Shown here: one piece after another, positions 33,479 to 46,354 of the stretch
How positions within the stretch are numbered: the first letter of the stretch is position 1
Layout: every line of letters starts with the position of its first letter
Assembly (NCBI RefSeq): GCF_030272615.1
Contig: NC_081410.1
Span: 116,881,140-116,945,139 of the forward strand
Reading direction: 5' to 3'
DNA: 64,000 bases
Source of the DNA: Cryptomeria japonica
Taxonomy: Eukaryota; Streptophyta; Pinopsida; Cupressales; Cupressaceae
Made by a program: the position numbers and the translations under genes
The notes under the pieces: model-generated
Told to the model about the DNA's origin: nothing
What the model saw: only the letters and a program-made list of their open reading frames with translations
Database searches by the model: none

Positions 33479-36180
33479 TGTTGGTATTGTATTGTCATTG
33501 TGTTGTCATTGATGTCAACCGGTATAGGATGCTACTGGTATCACTGACATTGATGTAAACTAGTGAACAAGAGGTTATTGGCATTAGAGTTTTATGTCAA
33601 CCAGAATAGAAGATGGACCAGTATGGGAGAAGAGTTGATGTGTTATCATTGGTGACAACCAAGTGACCATATTCATGCAGAAGGAAGAACCGGTGTGTAC
33701 TGGTATGCTAGAGGTACAGTAAAGTGACCACTATGTTAAAGGGTTGTTGATATGGTGTTGCATACAACCAGAATGAAGAGACTACATTATGGGCATTCAT
33801 TGTACTAAAGTGGTGGAATTATATTTGGATCACATCAACACTAGAGGAGAAGTATGAGCAGGCCACCAGATTGCTAGTGTAAGGTTAAGTAGCAAGACTC
33901 CCACCAGATGAAGAAGTTGTCACTGGCTAGGTGATAGGTTGACATATTATGTTGCCTCTGTGTGCAAGATGACATATGAAAAACCACCGGGACATATGTC
34001 ATGTTGAAGATATATCCTCCCCCTAGTAATGTCACAATTGTACCGACATAATGATTCCCTGAGATAGACAGGTGATTGAATGCAGGCACCAGATGTACAA
34101 GTGGAAGATGAGGAAACCTCCAGAACATGAGATCAGAAATACACATCGGATAAGCAAGTCAAAACAAGGTGTGCTACCAGTACATTGAAGGAAGAATGGG
34201 ATGTTGAGATGGTGTGTTTTTCATCTTAACAAACAAGTTGAGAGGAGAACCGGTTTGATGAAGAAGGACGCTAGTGAGTCTGCAAGAATATACATGGTGA
34301 TACCGGGATGCTAAAGGAAGGTTGATGCAGAACAGTTGGAGTGTGATGACTTGGTGTCATCAGTGTGTCTCACCGGCAATAAGGAAAGTATGTTTTCCAT
34401 CGGCAGACACATCTACCAAAATCTACATTAGTGATAGTTGACATGTTATGTCAACCGATGAAACGTCAGAGAAAAGACAAGGAAGATAAGGTTCTCACCT
34501 GATAAAGAGAAGTGCAGTGAACTGAAGGATGAGGAGAGTTGTCAGTAGTTTCTATGGTGTTGGCAAGTGAACATATTCACAATGGTGTTTCACCGATAGA
34601 GCAGTGAAGTGCAGACATAAGGGTATACACTGACAGGATAGAAAAGGTGATGGGAGGAAGGATAACCAACAAGGGGATTTGTGTCGATAGGCTAAGTAAA
34701 TTGGTTATATGGGTGGTCGGTGACTAAGTTGAACTGACAGAGTAGTGTGCCAAGGTGGATACCGACAGTAATGCCACATGGATGTGAAGTGGTTAACTTG
34801 CACAGTTCAGTGTAGAGTGACAATGAGGTAGTTGGCAGTTGGTCCAGCATTAATGGTGACTGCGAAGCTCGAGGAATGTTTGCAGAAGGGTTACGGCTTT
34901 TGACCATATCCATGGTGTGCACTGATCGATGCAGATTGTCTAGATGAAGATTGAAGTTGTTGAAGCAATCCATCAAGCCATTAATGGTGATTGACCAAGG
35001 GGTGTGCCAACAGATTGATTGCAGATTGCCAAAGATAGAAGGCATGTTCTGGAAGGCACGAAAATGGCGGATATGTGTAGGTAGTCATCTCTGAGTTGTG
35101 ATTCGATCATATTTGATTAGATTCGATGTACCTCATGATCAGTGGAGAAAAACCTAGCCACCTGAGATTTGAATTGGCTTTTGGTGGGAAAACTGGGCTA
35201 TAAATATGCAAGCCAAAGATATTGTTAAGTGCTACTGAATGGGAGAGGATATAGCTATTGCGAAGTGATTGAATGCTGGATGAGAAAGTGTGGCTGCATG
35301 AAAAGATAAATCAGTGAAGTACTCATCAAGGAGTGAGAGAAAAAACTGAGTGTGAGGGAGAACTAGGTTGAAGTGTTCAACCGGTAGTAGAGCAGAACCG
35401 GTAGTGTCCATATCGACAAAGAAGAAGTACAGAAGACTGCAGAGCATGCAGGTATAGCACCAGCAAATTGTAGTATCAGAAGGGGCAACAAAGCAACAAA
35501 GAGAAGAGGCAACCAGAAGAGAGAACCGACAGAGAGAGGTAACTGGTAGTGTGTAAACAGGGAAAGCAGCAGCAGAGATAGGTGAACCGGTTTAGCAGAG
35601 AAGTTGTCTCATCGACAGAGTGAGGTATATGAAATGGTTACAAGATTCACTTGTAACAGTATGACTAATTTTGTATGTGAAGCTATCTTTGTAGTCACTG
35701 AGTTGTAGCTTAGTGTAGGGGTTGTAGCTCCTTTGGGTTGGTGCCCATAAACTGGCAGGGGTTGTAGCTCCTTTGGGTTGTAGCCTATAAATCAGTCAGA
35801 GGTTGTAGCTCCTTTTGGTTGTAGCCCATAAATAAGTTAGGGGTTGGTGCTCCTTGGGTTAGTGTCCAAAATCAAGGGTTGTAGCTCATTGGGTTGGTGC
35901 CCTAAACATTGTAATAAAGTTTTGATTGTGAGGTTGGATTGGAGTAGTAGAGTCCAGCAGCATTGCTCATTGAGGTTTTTCCCATCTTGGGTTTTCCTTG
36001 TACGTACTGGTGTTATGTGATGTCCTTCTTGTGTGAATGCATTTGTGTTAATCTCTCCACTAACCAGTAAGTCTACATTAAGTTAGATTTGTTAACTGGT
36101 ATGCACACATAGAATAGTTTAAGGGAAAAGTTTGAGAACCACGGATTCACCCCCCTCTCAGTGGTACATTGTGTCTAACA
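33479..36180 (+). mobile_element. 2.7-kb solo LTR inside the TRIM
   Basis: Starts TGTTGGTATTG, ends TGTCTAACA, and is flanked by AAGGG (33474-33478, 36181-36185). A plus-strand TATA box (TATAAATA, 35199-35206) and an AATAAA (35913-35918) give U3, R and U5 in plus orientation. The end GATTCACCCCCCTCTCAGT is shared with the LTR at 53003. No internal region or second copy is present, so recombination removed the body. Confidence 0.85.
35716..35900 (+). repeat. Tandem repeat in the R region of the solo LTR
   Basis: Four to five imperfect units of about 45-57 bp share GGTTGTAGCTCCTTTGGGTT and a GTAGCCCATAAA-like second half. They lie between the TATA box and the AATAAA, so they would be transcribed and present at both ends of the RNA. 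Confidence 0.8.
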
Positions 36181-36201
36181 AAGGGTACACACCTTGCAAC
36201 A

Positions 36202-36265
36202 ATCTTGCTGCCCCCCCACAACACAAGCGAGGGTTTGAAACTTGTGACCAAGCTCTGTTACCAAT
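36202..36265 (-). other. Minimal internal domain of the TRIM
   Basis: 64 bp with a primer site (minus TGGTAACAGAGC, plus-strand 36252-36263) and a polypurine tract abutting the left LTR. Nothing else is present. Confidence 0.8.
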
Positions 36266-36430
36266 TGTTACAAGTGTGGTTGTCATTGCACCAAAAGATC
36301 GACCTGTTAATGCCTGATACAACCACTAGACTTATAGAATCCACAGGAGGTGGTTAAGCCATGTCACAGACCCGAGCATTGTGTTGCACAATACAAGGAG
36401 ACCCAAGGGTGGAAACCTTGAAATAGTATT

Positions 36431-38850
36431 AACTAAATATATATGTAGCATTATTATAGAACCAATTAATCAAGAAAATAAAATTATTTAAAAATAAATA
36501 AAAAAAATTCTTAACTGCTACTCACATAAATAATATTTTTTTAAAAATATAAAAATATTATTTTGTAGATATATAATAATTTAATTATTATATTATTTTT
36601 TTATTTTTACTAAAATAGATCATTAATATTAAAGTATAAGATTGATTTTCTTATAAGAAATAAATAAAAAAGTTTAATAATTTTTTTAAAAAATATAACA
36701 CATTACAAAAGAGATTCCATGTCAAGATTTCATATAATTATTTTTCTATTTTAGAAATATATTTAAGACAAAAATTGATTTCTCATGGAAATAATCATAT
36801 TTTTAGTATAAATAAATTTTAAAATATATTTATAAAAGTGAGTGAAAAATGAATTCATGTGCTAAATTTTAAAGTCATATTTGATGTTCATTTCATTATA
36901 TCCTAAATGCTAACATTATAGGTTTTCATATCATTTTGTGGGACTCGTATGGGAGGAGAATCCTACATGCTAAGTGAGGAGAGTGTGGGAATGTGCCACT
37001 TGTCATCTAGGCACTCATTTTGGAAAAAAAAAATTGAAGGAATTCATAGGAGGTGTACAATGGTGGCATGTGTCTTTGCATTGTTGAATTAACTACAACA
37101 AGATCCTATTGTTTAGGAAATTGGCACCCACTTTGAAGAGCTAAGCTTGGAAGTTGCTAATTAAGTCAAAGTTGTGCATAATCAGAGTTTGTATTTCATA
37201 TTGAGTTTGCATGGAATGTGGACGCCTTTGGAGGTGTAGTTATTTATTGGCAAGTGCAAGTTTCTTATGCAATTTTGTTAATAATTGACAATTGCATGAT
37301 TTTCATGAGTTGTCAATTGAAAAGTTACATTTTGCATGTGTAATGTATTTGACACCTGCCATGTTGCATCTTTATGCTTGGCAGCAGGTTTTAAAAATTT
37401 GGCATTTAATACATTATAAGCTCTATAAATACAATTTTTTGCTAGAGGAGTTGAGAGAGGAGAGTGATTCACATAGGTGTTATGTTGCTAGATTTCTTCT
37501 AGAAATAAAGCAAAATGTAACCATTTAAAAGCTAGATTTCTTCTTGTAGTGATTCACGTAGGTGTTGTGTTGCTAGATTTCTTCTTGAAATGACATTAAA
37601 AACTATTGTTGTCATCATCATAGTCCATTTGTCATGTGGGCTAAATTAATACAAAAATTACTTCTACCATCAAAAGAGTCATCTTTTGTGAAAAATTACT
37701 TATAGTTGTTATAATTTTAAATTATAGTTAATGTAGATAACAAATATTGATGTTATGTTATAGTTATATGCACACATATTATTCAAGATTAAATTTTCAA
37801 CTCTATTAGTTATCCATATATCATTAAATATTGACAATTAATAAAAATATCAATTTTTATATAGTGATGGTACCCATAATTAATACATTTTATTTTAAGC
37901 TTCTAATATGTCTACCTAAGTAACGGAATCAATGTCAACTTATGGCACATGATCTAGTCCTATAGTATCCCAAACTCACTTTTTCATTTAGAGTTTCACG
38001 AGACTAAGCATATAGAATAAGCCTCTCAACCTCTCCACATCTATTGATAGATCCTTGTCCTTTCTTTCCATCCTTGATGCTACCTCCTCCAAATCAAGTA
38101 CCAAGTTTCACTCCTTAGTAGGAGTGGTTTTGGAATGTAAATTTATATAATAAACAATTTGATTAAACCTATTTATGTTTTTTTTCCCTAGAAATATATT
38201 ACACACTACTTAATAGTTTTTATTTTTTTTCTAGTGTTGGCACATGGTTTCCTAGTGCTTATGAATATCCATTTGACTTCATTAAATATTTAAAAATAAC
38301 AAACAATATAAAAGTACACTAGCTTCTAATTAGCAATACATTTTGAAAGTAATATTAGTGAAAATAAAGGTCAACTATTAACAAAAATGTTCACTATTTC
38401 TACTCTTAAACATTTTGCATTGTTGACGACTAATCATTATGCAACACTCACTTTCACTTATTTTTCTCTCAAGATATTTGGTTTGGTTTATATAAACTTA
38501 TGGTATGCTCAAAATATAAAATAAGGTTCATTGTTTGGCCCTTTCTATGTTTTTGTTTTGGTCGGTAAATAGCTAGTTAGGGCCAACTCCCATTGTATTA
38601 ATAATCTAGCAAAGATTTACAGTAAAGTTGTCCATGTAACCTAGATCGAAGAGTATCTCATGCACCCTGCATATCTGTTCTACTCTAGACTATCAAAGAA
38701 GACTAAAAATGTGGAAAACCAGTCAAAAAATCCCCCAGACTACATGTTGACAAAACCTACATATAGATACAAAATGGGGTCAGATTACTGAAAACCAGAC
38801 ATTACCATTGCACCATATTATACCTTAACCTATAGACAAAAGTTATACTA
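36431..38850. other. AT-rich sequence with one promoter-like site
   Basis: No gene is recognised. A plus-strand TATA box (TATAAAT, 37424-37430) precedes two copies of a 44-bp segment containing GGTGTTRTGTTGCTAGATTT (37461-37504 and 37548-37591). The combination resembles the U3-R part of an LTR, but I found no edges or partner copy. Confidence 0.4.
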
Positions 38851-38888
38851 GTTATGTTATCATGTCAACAAAGAAATAAACAGAAATA

Positions 38889-39240
38889 CTATTCATCTTC
38901 ATCGGTTTTTGCCTCTTCATTTTCATTTGCAAGTGTTTGTTGGGCAGCCACAATACGAGAAACCATAGGGAATTCTAAGCCACACACTTGGTGGGCCAAT
39001 CCTCTTGCCATCTCCATGAAATATTGCATGTCGTATTCAACCACTCCTCCCCAGTTGCAAACAAACCAAATTATTGGAATCCTCTCATGCTTCTGCTTCA
39101 TCATCTGCCAAACCCTCCTCCCTCATGTAGGAACTAATTCAACCATCCTCCTTGCACTCAATTACTCTCGCCAGTCTTTGGAGGAAGAGAATGTTGTGAC
39201 CAATGGATTCCCATCGTTCCTCAAGCTCCTCTAGCTAACC
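38889..39240 (-). pseudogene. Unrecognised short coding remnant
   Basis: The minus frame ending at 38889 reads NWGGVVEYDMQYFMEMARGL, then a Gln/Asn/Glu-rich acidic tail ending D-E-D-E before a stop. Upstream, another frame reads a Glu-rich helix. The composition looks protein-like and the end looks natural, but I do not recognise a family. It could be the 3' end of a broken gene or of an unknown element ORF. Confidence 0.3.
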
Positions 39241-39772
39241 AAGATCCTTAAAATTGGAAATTTCCTAATGGCATTTTTCTAGACATATAGTAATTTGGAG
39301 GAAGGGGAACTGTCAAATCTTGGGCCACATTGTCCAAAGGCATTAATTTCGCCTAGAAAATTGTGCTTGAAGAGGATTTGATAGATCTTTTTCCCCGTGC
39401 CTTTCTTGACTCTGACATACAATAGTAATGCCAAAAACACAATAGTTATATCAATATTCACCGATAATGGTGAAATATCCTAAAAAATTATTCCCCAATA
39501 CTGAATTCACCACATGTAGCATTAAGGGTGTCCAGATGCCATGATCATGATCAGTCTCTTATTTGTGATTTCTCCCAAGAACACCATTTGTCTTTTGCTT
39601 GATTCAAGCAACAATGGTGTGTCCATGACTCTATTTGTAGACTTGTTTCACCATAATAGATGATAAATTTGTCTTTAATAGATCCTTCACTTCAATATTA
39701 ATCATGAGATTAACATGCTTTATGAGGCTAGATACATGCCAAATCTTACTACATTAACTTCACTTACCCTAG

Positions 39773-40978
39773 TGTCCTAAAATTGCACTTTGCAATTTTG
39801 ACCACATTTGGGGCCCTTGCCTTAGTGTTCTCGTCCTCACGATTGATTTGGACCTATTTATGCCTCTATCATGTCGTAAATATCATTTTTTATCTTGTAC
39901 CTTGCTAGGACCCCTTAACCCTAGCCCAATTTGGGGTAGGACCAGGGCATGGTACCTTGGTCCTCACTGGGACTATGGTTCCATGTCATGGTCCTCCCTA
40001 ATTGGGGCCTAATTTGAACCCTAGGCCCTATCCAAAATTTGAGCAGGAATTACTTCTCCATGTCAGCCTATGTCGAAAAAGTAATACGTTTAACAATGAG
40101 CAAGTATATAAGGAGGTCTTCCCCTCTCATTTGGATATACACAAGAAGGCAAGGAGATAGGTGAACATAAGGAAAACTACAATCAAGCATTTCTAGAGGT
40201 CTTGAAGGTTGCATATTCTTCATCTATCCATTATGGAGCAAAATTACATCATTCATTTGCAAGCATGTGTGTGTGATTAGGGTTTTGTCATGTTCATGTC
40301 ATTTCATACAACATATGTGATTACATGAAAGAAGCAAAGCATCATCATAATTCATTGCAAATCTGAGGTATACCTTTCCATCATTTATTTCAAGCATTTG
40401 CAATATTTCATTCAAGGTTAACTCAGGTTTGACTTAGGCAAACCCCTATTCCAAACCTTTTTCCCCTTCTTTCTGTGTGTAGGAAACAGGTGCACAGTTG
40501 TACTTCTCAAAATAGGCTTCAGACATAGAGACAGAACAACCCTTTTTGTTGTGTGGAAAATTCAAAGGATCGTGTTGCCACGTCATGGTCCCTGCTTATT
40601 TGAGGTATTTTCTTAGGGTAGATCCGAATCAACTTATATTACTCAGATCTAGGTGCATGACAAAATCCCGAACCTATAGTTCATTATTTTCACTATTTTC
40701 TCTTCAATTTCAGCACTTTACCCTAAATCAGTGTTTCAACTTATAAAAGAGGGAAAAACACATCATAACCAATCAATCCACTTAGTATTCAGTCCTTATC
40801 TGATTTGTGACTAAATCTAGTGAATTCCTCCCCTCTTTTGAATGTAAAGTAATTCCTCCCCCAAAGCGAAAATTGATTTCATGATTTCTCCTTCTATGTT
40901 GCAAATTACCAAATCAAAATTTCCCTTTTACAATACCTTCTATGTTGCGAATTGCCTAATCAAATTTTCCCCTTTACA
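39773..40978 (+). repeat. 5' LTR of the pol-less Tat-like element
   Basis: 1206 bp, TGTCCTAAAATTGCAC to CCCTTTACA. A TATA box (TATATAA, 40105-40111) would start transcription near 40140. The first 115 bp recur at 52343-52457. Confidence 0.8.
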
Positions 40979-40981
40979 TTT

Positions 40982-40997
40982 TGGTGAACCCAACTCC
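40982..40997 (+). other. Probable primer binding site
   Basis: TGGTGAACCCAACTCC lies 3 bases after the LTR end. The TGG start and position fit a primer site; the tRNA is not assigned. Confidence 0.6.
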
Positions 40998-41039
40998 TTA
41001 CACCATTAATTCTTAATTTTCTTTTCAGATCTAAGTGTA

Positions 41040-41740
41040 TGCAATTTAAAATTCAATTTTTCATTTACAAGTGTGATTTCCTTGCAAATTTTAAAAATTT
41101 AGAGGTTAATTTCATTAAAACCCTAATTTTTTATTTCAAATTTGAGCTTGTGAATTGTTTAATTGGATTAATTATTTCAGATTTGAGCACTTTTTCAATT
41201 TCAAAATTCAAAATTTCATCTACAAGTCAAATTTCACAATTAAATTTTAAAATTAAGTGGTTAATTTCAAAAACCCTAATTTAAAAATAAAAATAAAAAA
41301 TTGAGCTTGTGGGTTGTTTAAATTTTGAATTTATCATTTTAGAGTGGCTTCAAATTCAAATTTACAATCTTGGATCAAATTTCAATTTCAAATTTAACTT
41401 TTAAAATTAATTGATTAATTAAAAGAACCCTAATTTTTAAATTTAAATTAATTCTTTCAATTCCAAAGTTTCAACATTTCAAATTTAAATTTTAAAATTA
41501 AGATGTTATTTTCACAAGGCCCTAATTTTAATTTTAAATTAAGAGATTATTTTTACACAATCCTAATTTTAAATTTAAATTTCCTAGACAATTGCATTTC
41601 ATTCAAGTTTCAAATTTCAAATTTCACATTCTCATTTTTAAATTAAAATATTAAAAAATTAAATTTAAATAAATTAAGAGGTTTTATTTATAAATCTTAA
41701 TTTATTTTGATTAATTTGCCTGGATTTAAATTTAAATATT
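41040..41740 (+). repeat. AT-rich degenerate repeats in the leader
   Basis: About six loose units pair AATTTTAAAATTAAG with GGTTAATTTCAAAACCCTAA-like sequence, at irregular 100-150 bp spacing. They show strong strand bias (TTTCAAATTT words) and have no coding value. Confidence 0.55.
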
Positions 41741-41744
41741 CATC

Positions 41745-42107
41745 ATGGAAATTAATGGATTGGATTTATTTGTTATTTCACATATGATTACATTGCTTTT
41801 TACATACATTTATTATAATCATGTGTCGGATAATGGCTTCTTTCATTTCATGTTACTTCTTTTCATTCATATCACTTGGACATATTGCATTTTTAGGCTT
41901 TCCAAGTTGATTTATTTTCATCAATTAGATCTCAAAGCTTTAATTTATCATGTATGTTGTGTTATGGTGATATTTTTGAGAAAATGCATTTCATGCATAG
42001 ATCACCTCAAAGCTTTTGTAGATCCCAATCGTAGAGATGTTCATAAAAAACTTAATACTTGTACCTCTCCTAGGGTATCTAATGTGAATGAAGTAAGATC
42101 TAATACT
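41745..42107 (+). pseudogene. First part of the split gag-like frame
   Basis: The frame ends ...DHLKAFVDPNRRDVHKK and on to the ATACT target site at 42103-42107. Using one copy of the duplication, it joins in frame to sequence from 48775. The first 80 codons are hydrophobic and may be untranslated leader rather than protein. Confidence 0.5.
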
Positions 42108-43191
42108 TGATGAATACTAAGAGGGGGGGGTAAATTAGTATGCCTAAGAATTTAAAAAAACTCTTAAACAATTTTCCAGCAGACCAGTGTAGTAGTTTAA
42201 ACAACAAACTGGTTAAAACATAAATAATCCAAATAGCAAATAAAGCATTCACCCACAGAAGCACAATCACCATAACACAAGATATTTTGACGTGGAAACC
42301 CAAATGGGAAAAACCACAGTGAGTAAAACTCACAAGTCAACTATCTGCAAAATAGTAACCAGACCGGTTAAGGCCTTACAATGTTCTTCACCAGAACAGA
42401 TCTTGTTAGGAATCCAGATCTCTGTTAGGAGATAAGTCTTGTTAAAGACTACCTTGTTAAAGGATCTCAGATCCATGATTGTGAACCACCTTGTAAGAGT
42501 ATTAACAATAGGCCTAGCTAGGCCTACCCAGTTAAGGGTTTCAGACTTGTCAAAGATATTAGTAATCAACAAGTGAATGATCTAGATAGTAGCACAGAAT
42601 GTTTGATTAGATCCTTGACAACTCCTTGTTAATACATTCAAGCATTATTTTTGTCTTCTATGCTTTTTACTCTCAATCTCAGTCACGAGATACCTTTTCT
42701 CCTCTCAAAAACTCGCACATATCAACTTTTGTTCTCTATAAAACCCTAGACATGATGTCCTTATATAGGAACTTGATTTCATGTCGGTCCAATAGGATTA
42801 GGCTACAATTTCCTAGGTATAATGCATCTAGACACATTTGGTAACACGACACAGAAACACCGCTAAAGTGTCAATGGATGATAACTCATCACACATTACA
42901 TGTATACCGGTTAATTACATATACCAATCACCGGTTAACAAGTGAAGACTAGAAAAATGGATCATAGTCGATCTGATCAAAAGATTAATTGTCGCTTGGG
43001 ATCTTCGTTCCGCTTGAGGTCTTCATACCACTTGACTGATAAACTTCTCCTTCAAAACACTGATAGTCTTCAACAAATAAAGACTATACATACAATACAT
43101 GTTAGAAAACTACCGGTTGATAATAATTCATTCATCAAATAAGTGTGTCTATCAATGATAATCACAACTAAACATCATCAAAATACCAACA
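42108..43191 (-). repeat. 3' LTR of the four-knuckle element
   Basis: 1084 bp. On the minus strand it begins TGTTGGTATTTTGATGATG and carries a TATA box TATATAA (plus-strand 42761-42767). The end at 42108 contains C8 next to CTCTTAGTATTCATCA. Confidence 0.9.
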
Positions 43192-43501
43192 ATCTCCCCC
43201 TTTGGCATTGATGGCAACACTTAGGAAAAATTTTGACATTCAAGTGCTAACAAAAAAAGTCATGAGCAGAATTACTCCCTCTAAGCATATATACTACTGC
43301 CCCTTTGCAAAAAGAAAATTACAAGTATGTGCAAAAATACTCGTCAAAATTTGAAGATAGATACACTACTCCCCCTTTGCCAACAATGACAAAGAAAATG
43401 CAAAATTTTGCTAGTTTGCAGAACGTAAAAACAAAGTATGTGTTTATGACAACAAAGAATAAAAATTCTCAAAAAGAGATTTAAAGTTTTTCAGAATCAA
43501 C

Positions 43502-45892
43502 CTACTTGGCTTGATCTCCAGTTGCCTTAGGAATTTGTTCTCCTTCTTTGGCTTGGACCTCCGCTTGTCTTCTCTTCTTCTCTTCTTCTCTTTCTTCAGC
43601 TACCTTGGCAGCCTTCTCCTCTTGTTTCTTCCTCTCTTCTTCTCTATGTTTCTCCTCTTCCTTCTTCTTCTCTATTTCTTTCCTCTTTTCTTCTTCTTCC
43701 TTTTTCTTCTTTTCCTCTTCTTCCTTCTTCTTCTTTTCCTCTTCTTCCTTCTTCATCTTTTCCTCTTCTTCCTTCTTCTTCTTTTCTTGTCACGCTTTCT
43801 CCGCTTGTTCTTTCTCTTGTTTTTCTTTCTCTGCTTTCTCCTTTTCAAGTTTCTCATTTTTCACTTTCTCTTCCTTTTCTTTCTCTAATCTTTCTTTTTC
43901 AGCTTGCTCCTTATCTGGAGTGGTATCTTCTATTTCTAGTGCATCAACATCAATGGGGTCATTTTGTTATGTTATTCTTTCACCCATACTGTCAAAGACT
44001 ACATCGGGTTTGGTTGTGGATAGATCAGGCTCTTGTTCAGCCAACCGATTAGCTTCGTGTACTTTTTGCATGTTGACAATAGTTTTCACCTTCAAATGGG
44101 TGTCTTTTTCCACTTCAGAAGATTTGCCTTTGAGTAGCTGAAGTCTTCTTCTTCGCATGAAGAAAATGCCTTTGTTCTTATCAATGAGTTCAAACAATTC
44201 TGAATTAGAGACATCTGGAAAATATTGAGCAAAAAATTTCTCCCTGATGTCTTGGTCTTTGTCAATAGCAATGTGCCATTTGTTGTCCAAAGAATCATAC
44301 AAGGATTTAGATGTAATAGATTTAATCTCAGAAGGTGACCGATCATTTATGCATAGATATTTAATAAGTTCTTGTTCAATACCCTCATTTTCATTATCAT
44401 TAAAATCATCAAAATAGTCTTTTAAATTATCAAGGAATTTTCTTCTAATATTCTATATGGTCCCTTGACAATGTGTCATAGGTTTGTAAGAAGAAATATC
44501 TAATTTTATAGATGCAGAGATTGTTGGTACATTACCGATTGACTTCATTTTCTTGGTAGATTTCGTTGTCTTCTTTACTTCTACCTCTGATTCAGAGTCT
44601 TCTGGATCTGGTGAGTTGTTTCTGGTTTCCTTCATTCGTTTGAACACCTTTGTCGGAATAGCCTCCAGTTTCTTTTTAGTAGGTGACCTTTTGGTCACTT
44701 TAGGTTTAACAGCAAATGTAACTGGTGTCGATGATGATGGTATTGTTTTTTTTTTTTATCTCCTTCAGTTCCTCAAAAGATTTGATCCTCTCTAAATAAG
44801 TACCAGTCCTCTTCTTTTTGGGTTCCAGTGGTGAGGCTAGAAGGGTTGAGGCATATCTTGTCAATATATCATTTACCACCTCATAGCCCATAGGCCCAAC
44901 TATATATTTTTTGGGTTCAACTGCTTCCATTATGCATTCATCTATTTTGATGGTGAAACAGATGTCATCTTCATATTTCTTAACTAAATCACCAAATACT
45001 CTTATTCTCTGGTTCATTTTTATTTTGAATTTGTCAAAATACCTATTCAAAGTCTCCAGATATGCAATTCCTACTACTTACAAACTCTCCTTTATTTGTT
45101 TGGAAACTGGCGAATCAGTTGACCATTGAGCATCACCGACTCCAGGAAAGTAACTTTGAAAGTAGAAAAATAAACCAATAAGTAGTTGACCAAACCTAAA
45201 CCTCTGAGTTTTGTCTAATTTGACTGACTTCAAGCTATCTATGAGTTGTTTCTGCATACAGGTACATAGGTCACATTCTGCATTTTCTTTAATCATTCTA
45301 TAAGCAGCACGCACCGTAGCTGAAGGAACATAATTTATTTTGCTAGCATAGAATATTTTGTATCCAATTACCATACATGCATATTTTACCAATTCATCTT
45401 TAATGGTGTTGACAGTCATTGCTCGTTGGTCACTAACAGAACCGGTGAGCTCTGTTACTTTGGTTTTGGGGATTTTTTGAAGAACGGGCACTTCCCCAAT
45501 ATTGCAGAATCTGGTCACGGCATGAATTGCCTCCGATGTAATGTCATGAGTTCGTTCAAGGTACATCTTGTCACCATGAACCCTACTGAGGATGATCCTG
45601 ATGTGTTCCTTGGTAAATTCTTTGAGAAAGTATACTGCATTGTGCAATTTCTTCTTTCTATTATGCTATATTCGGGTTTAATCTGTTTATCCTCTCCACA
45701 GAACAGACCCAACTGGGAGTGAATTACTAGGGACCCTAGGTCTTCTAGTTTGCAATCGATGTATCCTGAAACATCACCTTGGACAATGACTCTAGCGGGA
45801 ATTTGGGATAGGGCATTATGTCTCATCTTAAGAAGCTCAGGTGTGTCCTCAGGTTGTGTAGAACTAGAGAGGACATTAGATGTAGATGCCAT
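43502..45892 (-). pseudogene. Unknown second ORF with Glu/Lys-rich coiled coil
   Basis: Starts MASTSNVLSSSTQ at 45892. The first 80 codons are in one frame; a one-base shift near 45650 moves to a second frame (HNAVYFLKEFTKEHIRI, CMVIGYKIFYASKINYVP, RFRFGQLLIGLFFYF). A stop near 45075 and a return to the first frame near 44700 follow. The middle is Lys/Ser-rich (KKTTKSTKKMK). A further folded-looking part, DIREKFFAQYFPDVSNSELF, ends at a stop near 43967. The end is an almost pure E/K repeat (43502-43930), certainly a long charged helix. I do not recognise a family. It occupies the place of pol. Confidence 0.6.
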
Positions 45893-46354
45893 ATCAAACG
45901 GATTCCAAATGATAAGAATGTTTCAGCGAGAAATACCTTTATTCTCCGAGCTTTAGGGTTTGTCAATGATGAGCAAAACACACTTCTCTGGATGCTTAAT
46001 TACCACTTTGACTTTCACACTGAAAGTATGAAGTGGTTGCAAGATTCCTTTCTGAATTCTTTTTGAATGCGAGATGAATAGCTCTAGTTGCGCTTCTAAG
46101 CTTAAACAAATTTTCTCGGCAACTAGGTAAGTAGAAATGATGACAAAAGTCACTTTTAAACATGCTCCCACCTACCATAATAAATGCATCACTATTAGGG
46201 TTCAAACCGTAATTTCACTTTTTACTGCTTTGATTCTTCTGTTAGTTGACAGGTAACAACTATCAATAAAAGTGTTTTACCGATATACTCTGGGGATTTC
46301 TAAATACTTATACCGATATGTTCCCCCAAGATTTTTGAAGCTTAGTTGACTGAT

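Larger units (their letters stand above)
33336..36425 (-). mobile_element. TRIM element split by a solo LTR
   Basis: A miniature LTR retroelement of 383 bp once the insertion is discounted. LTRs of 159-160 bp (33336-33478 plus 36186-36201, and 36266-36425) start TGTT and end AACA (AATA in the right copy). GTATT flanks both sides (33331-33335, 36426-36430). Only 64 bp (36202-36265) lie between the LTRs: on the minus strand the primer site TGGTAACAGAGC, a short spacer, and the purine tract GTGGGGGGGCAGCAAGAT. There is no coding capacity. Orientation follows from primer site and tract. Confidence 0.88.

Noticed and set aside
33336-36425. Cassandra-type TRIM with a 5S rRNA promoter
   Set aside because: I looked for the 5S internal control region in the 160-bp LTR and found none.
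43511-44141. Plus-strand Ser/Phe/Leu-rich frames resembling membrane proteins
   Set aside because: They are the antisense of the Glu/Lys-rich coiled coil on the minus strand.
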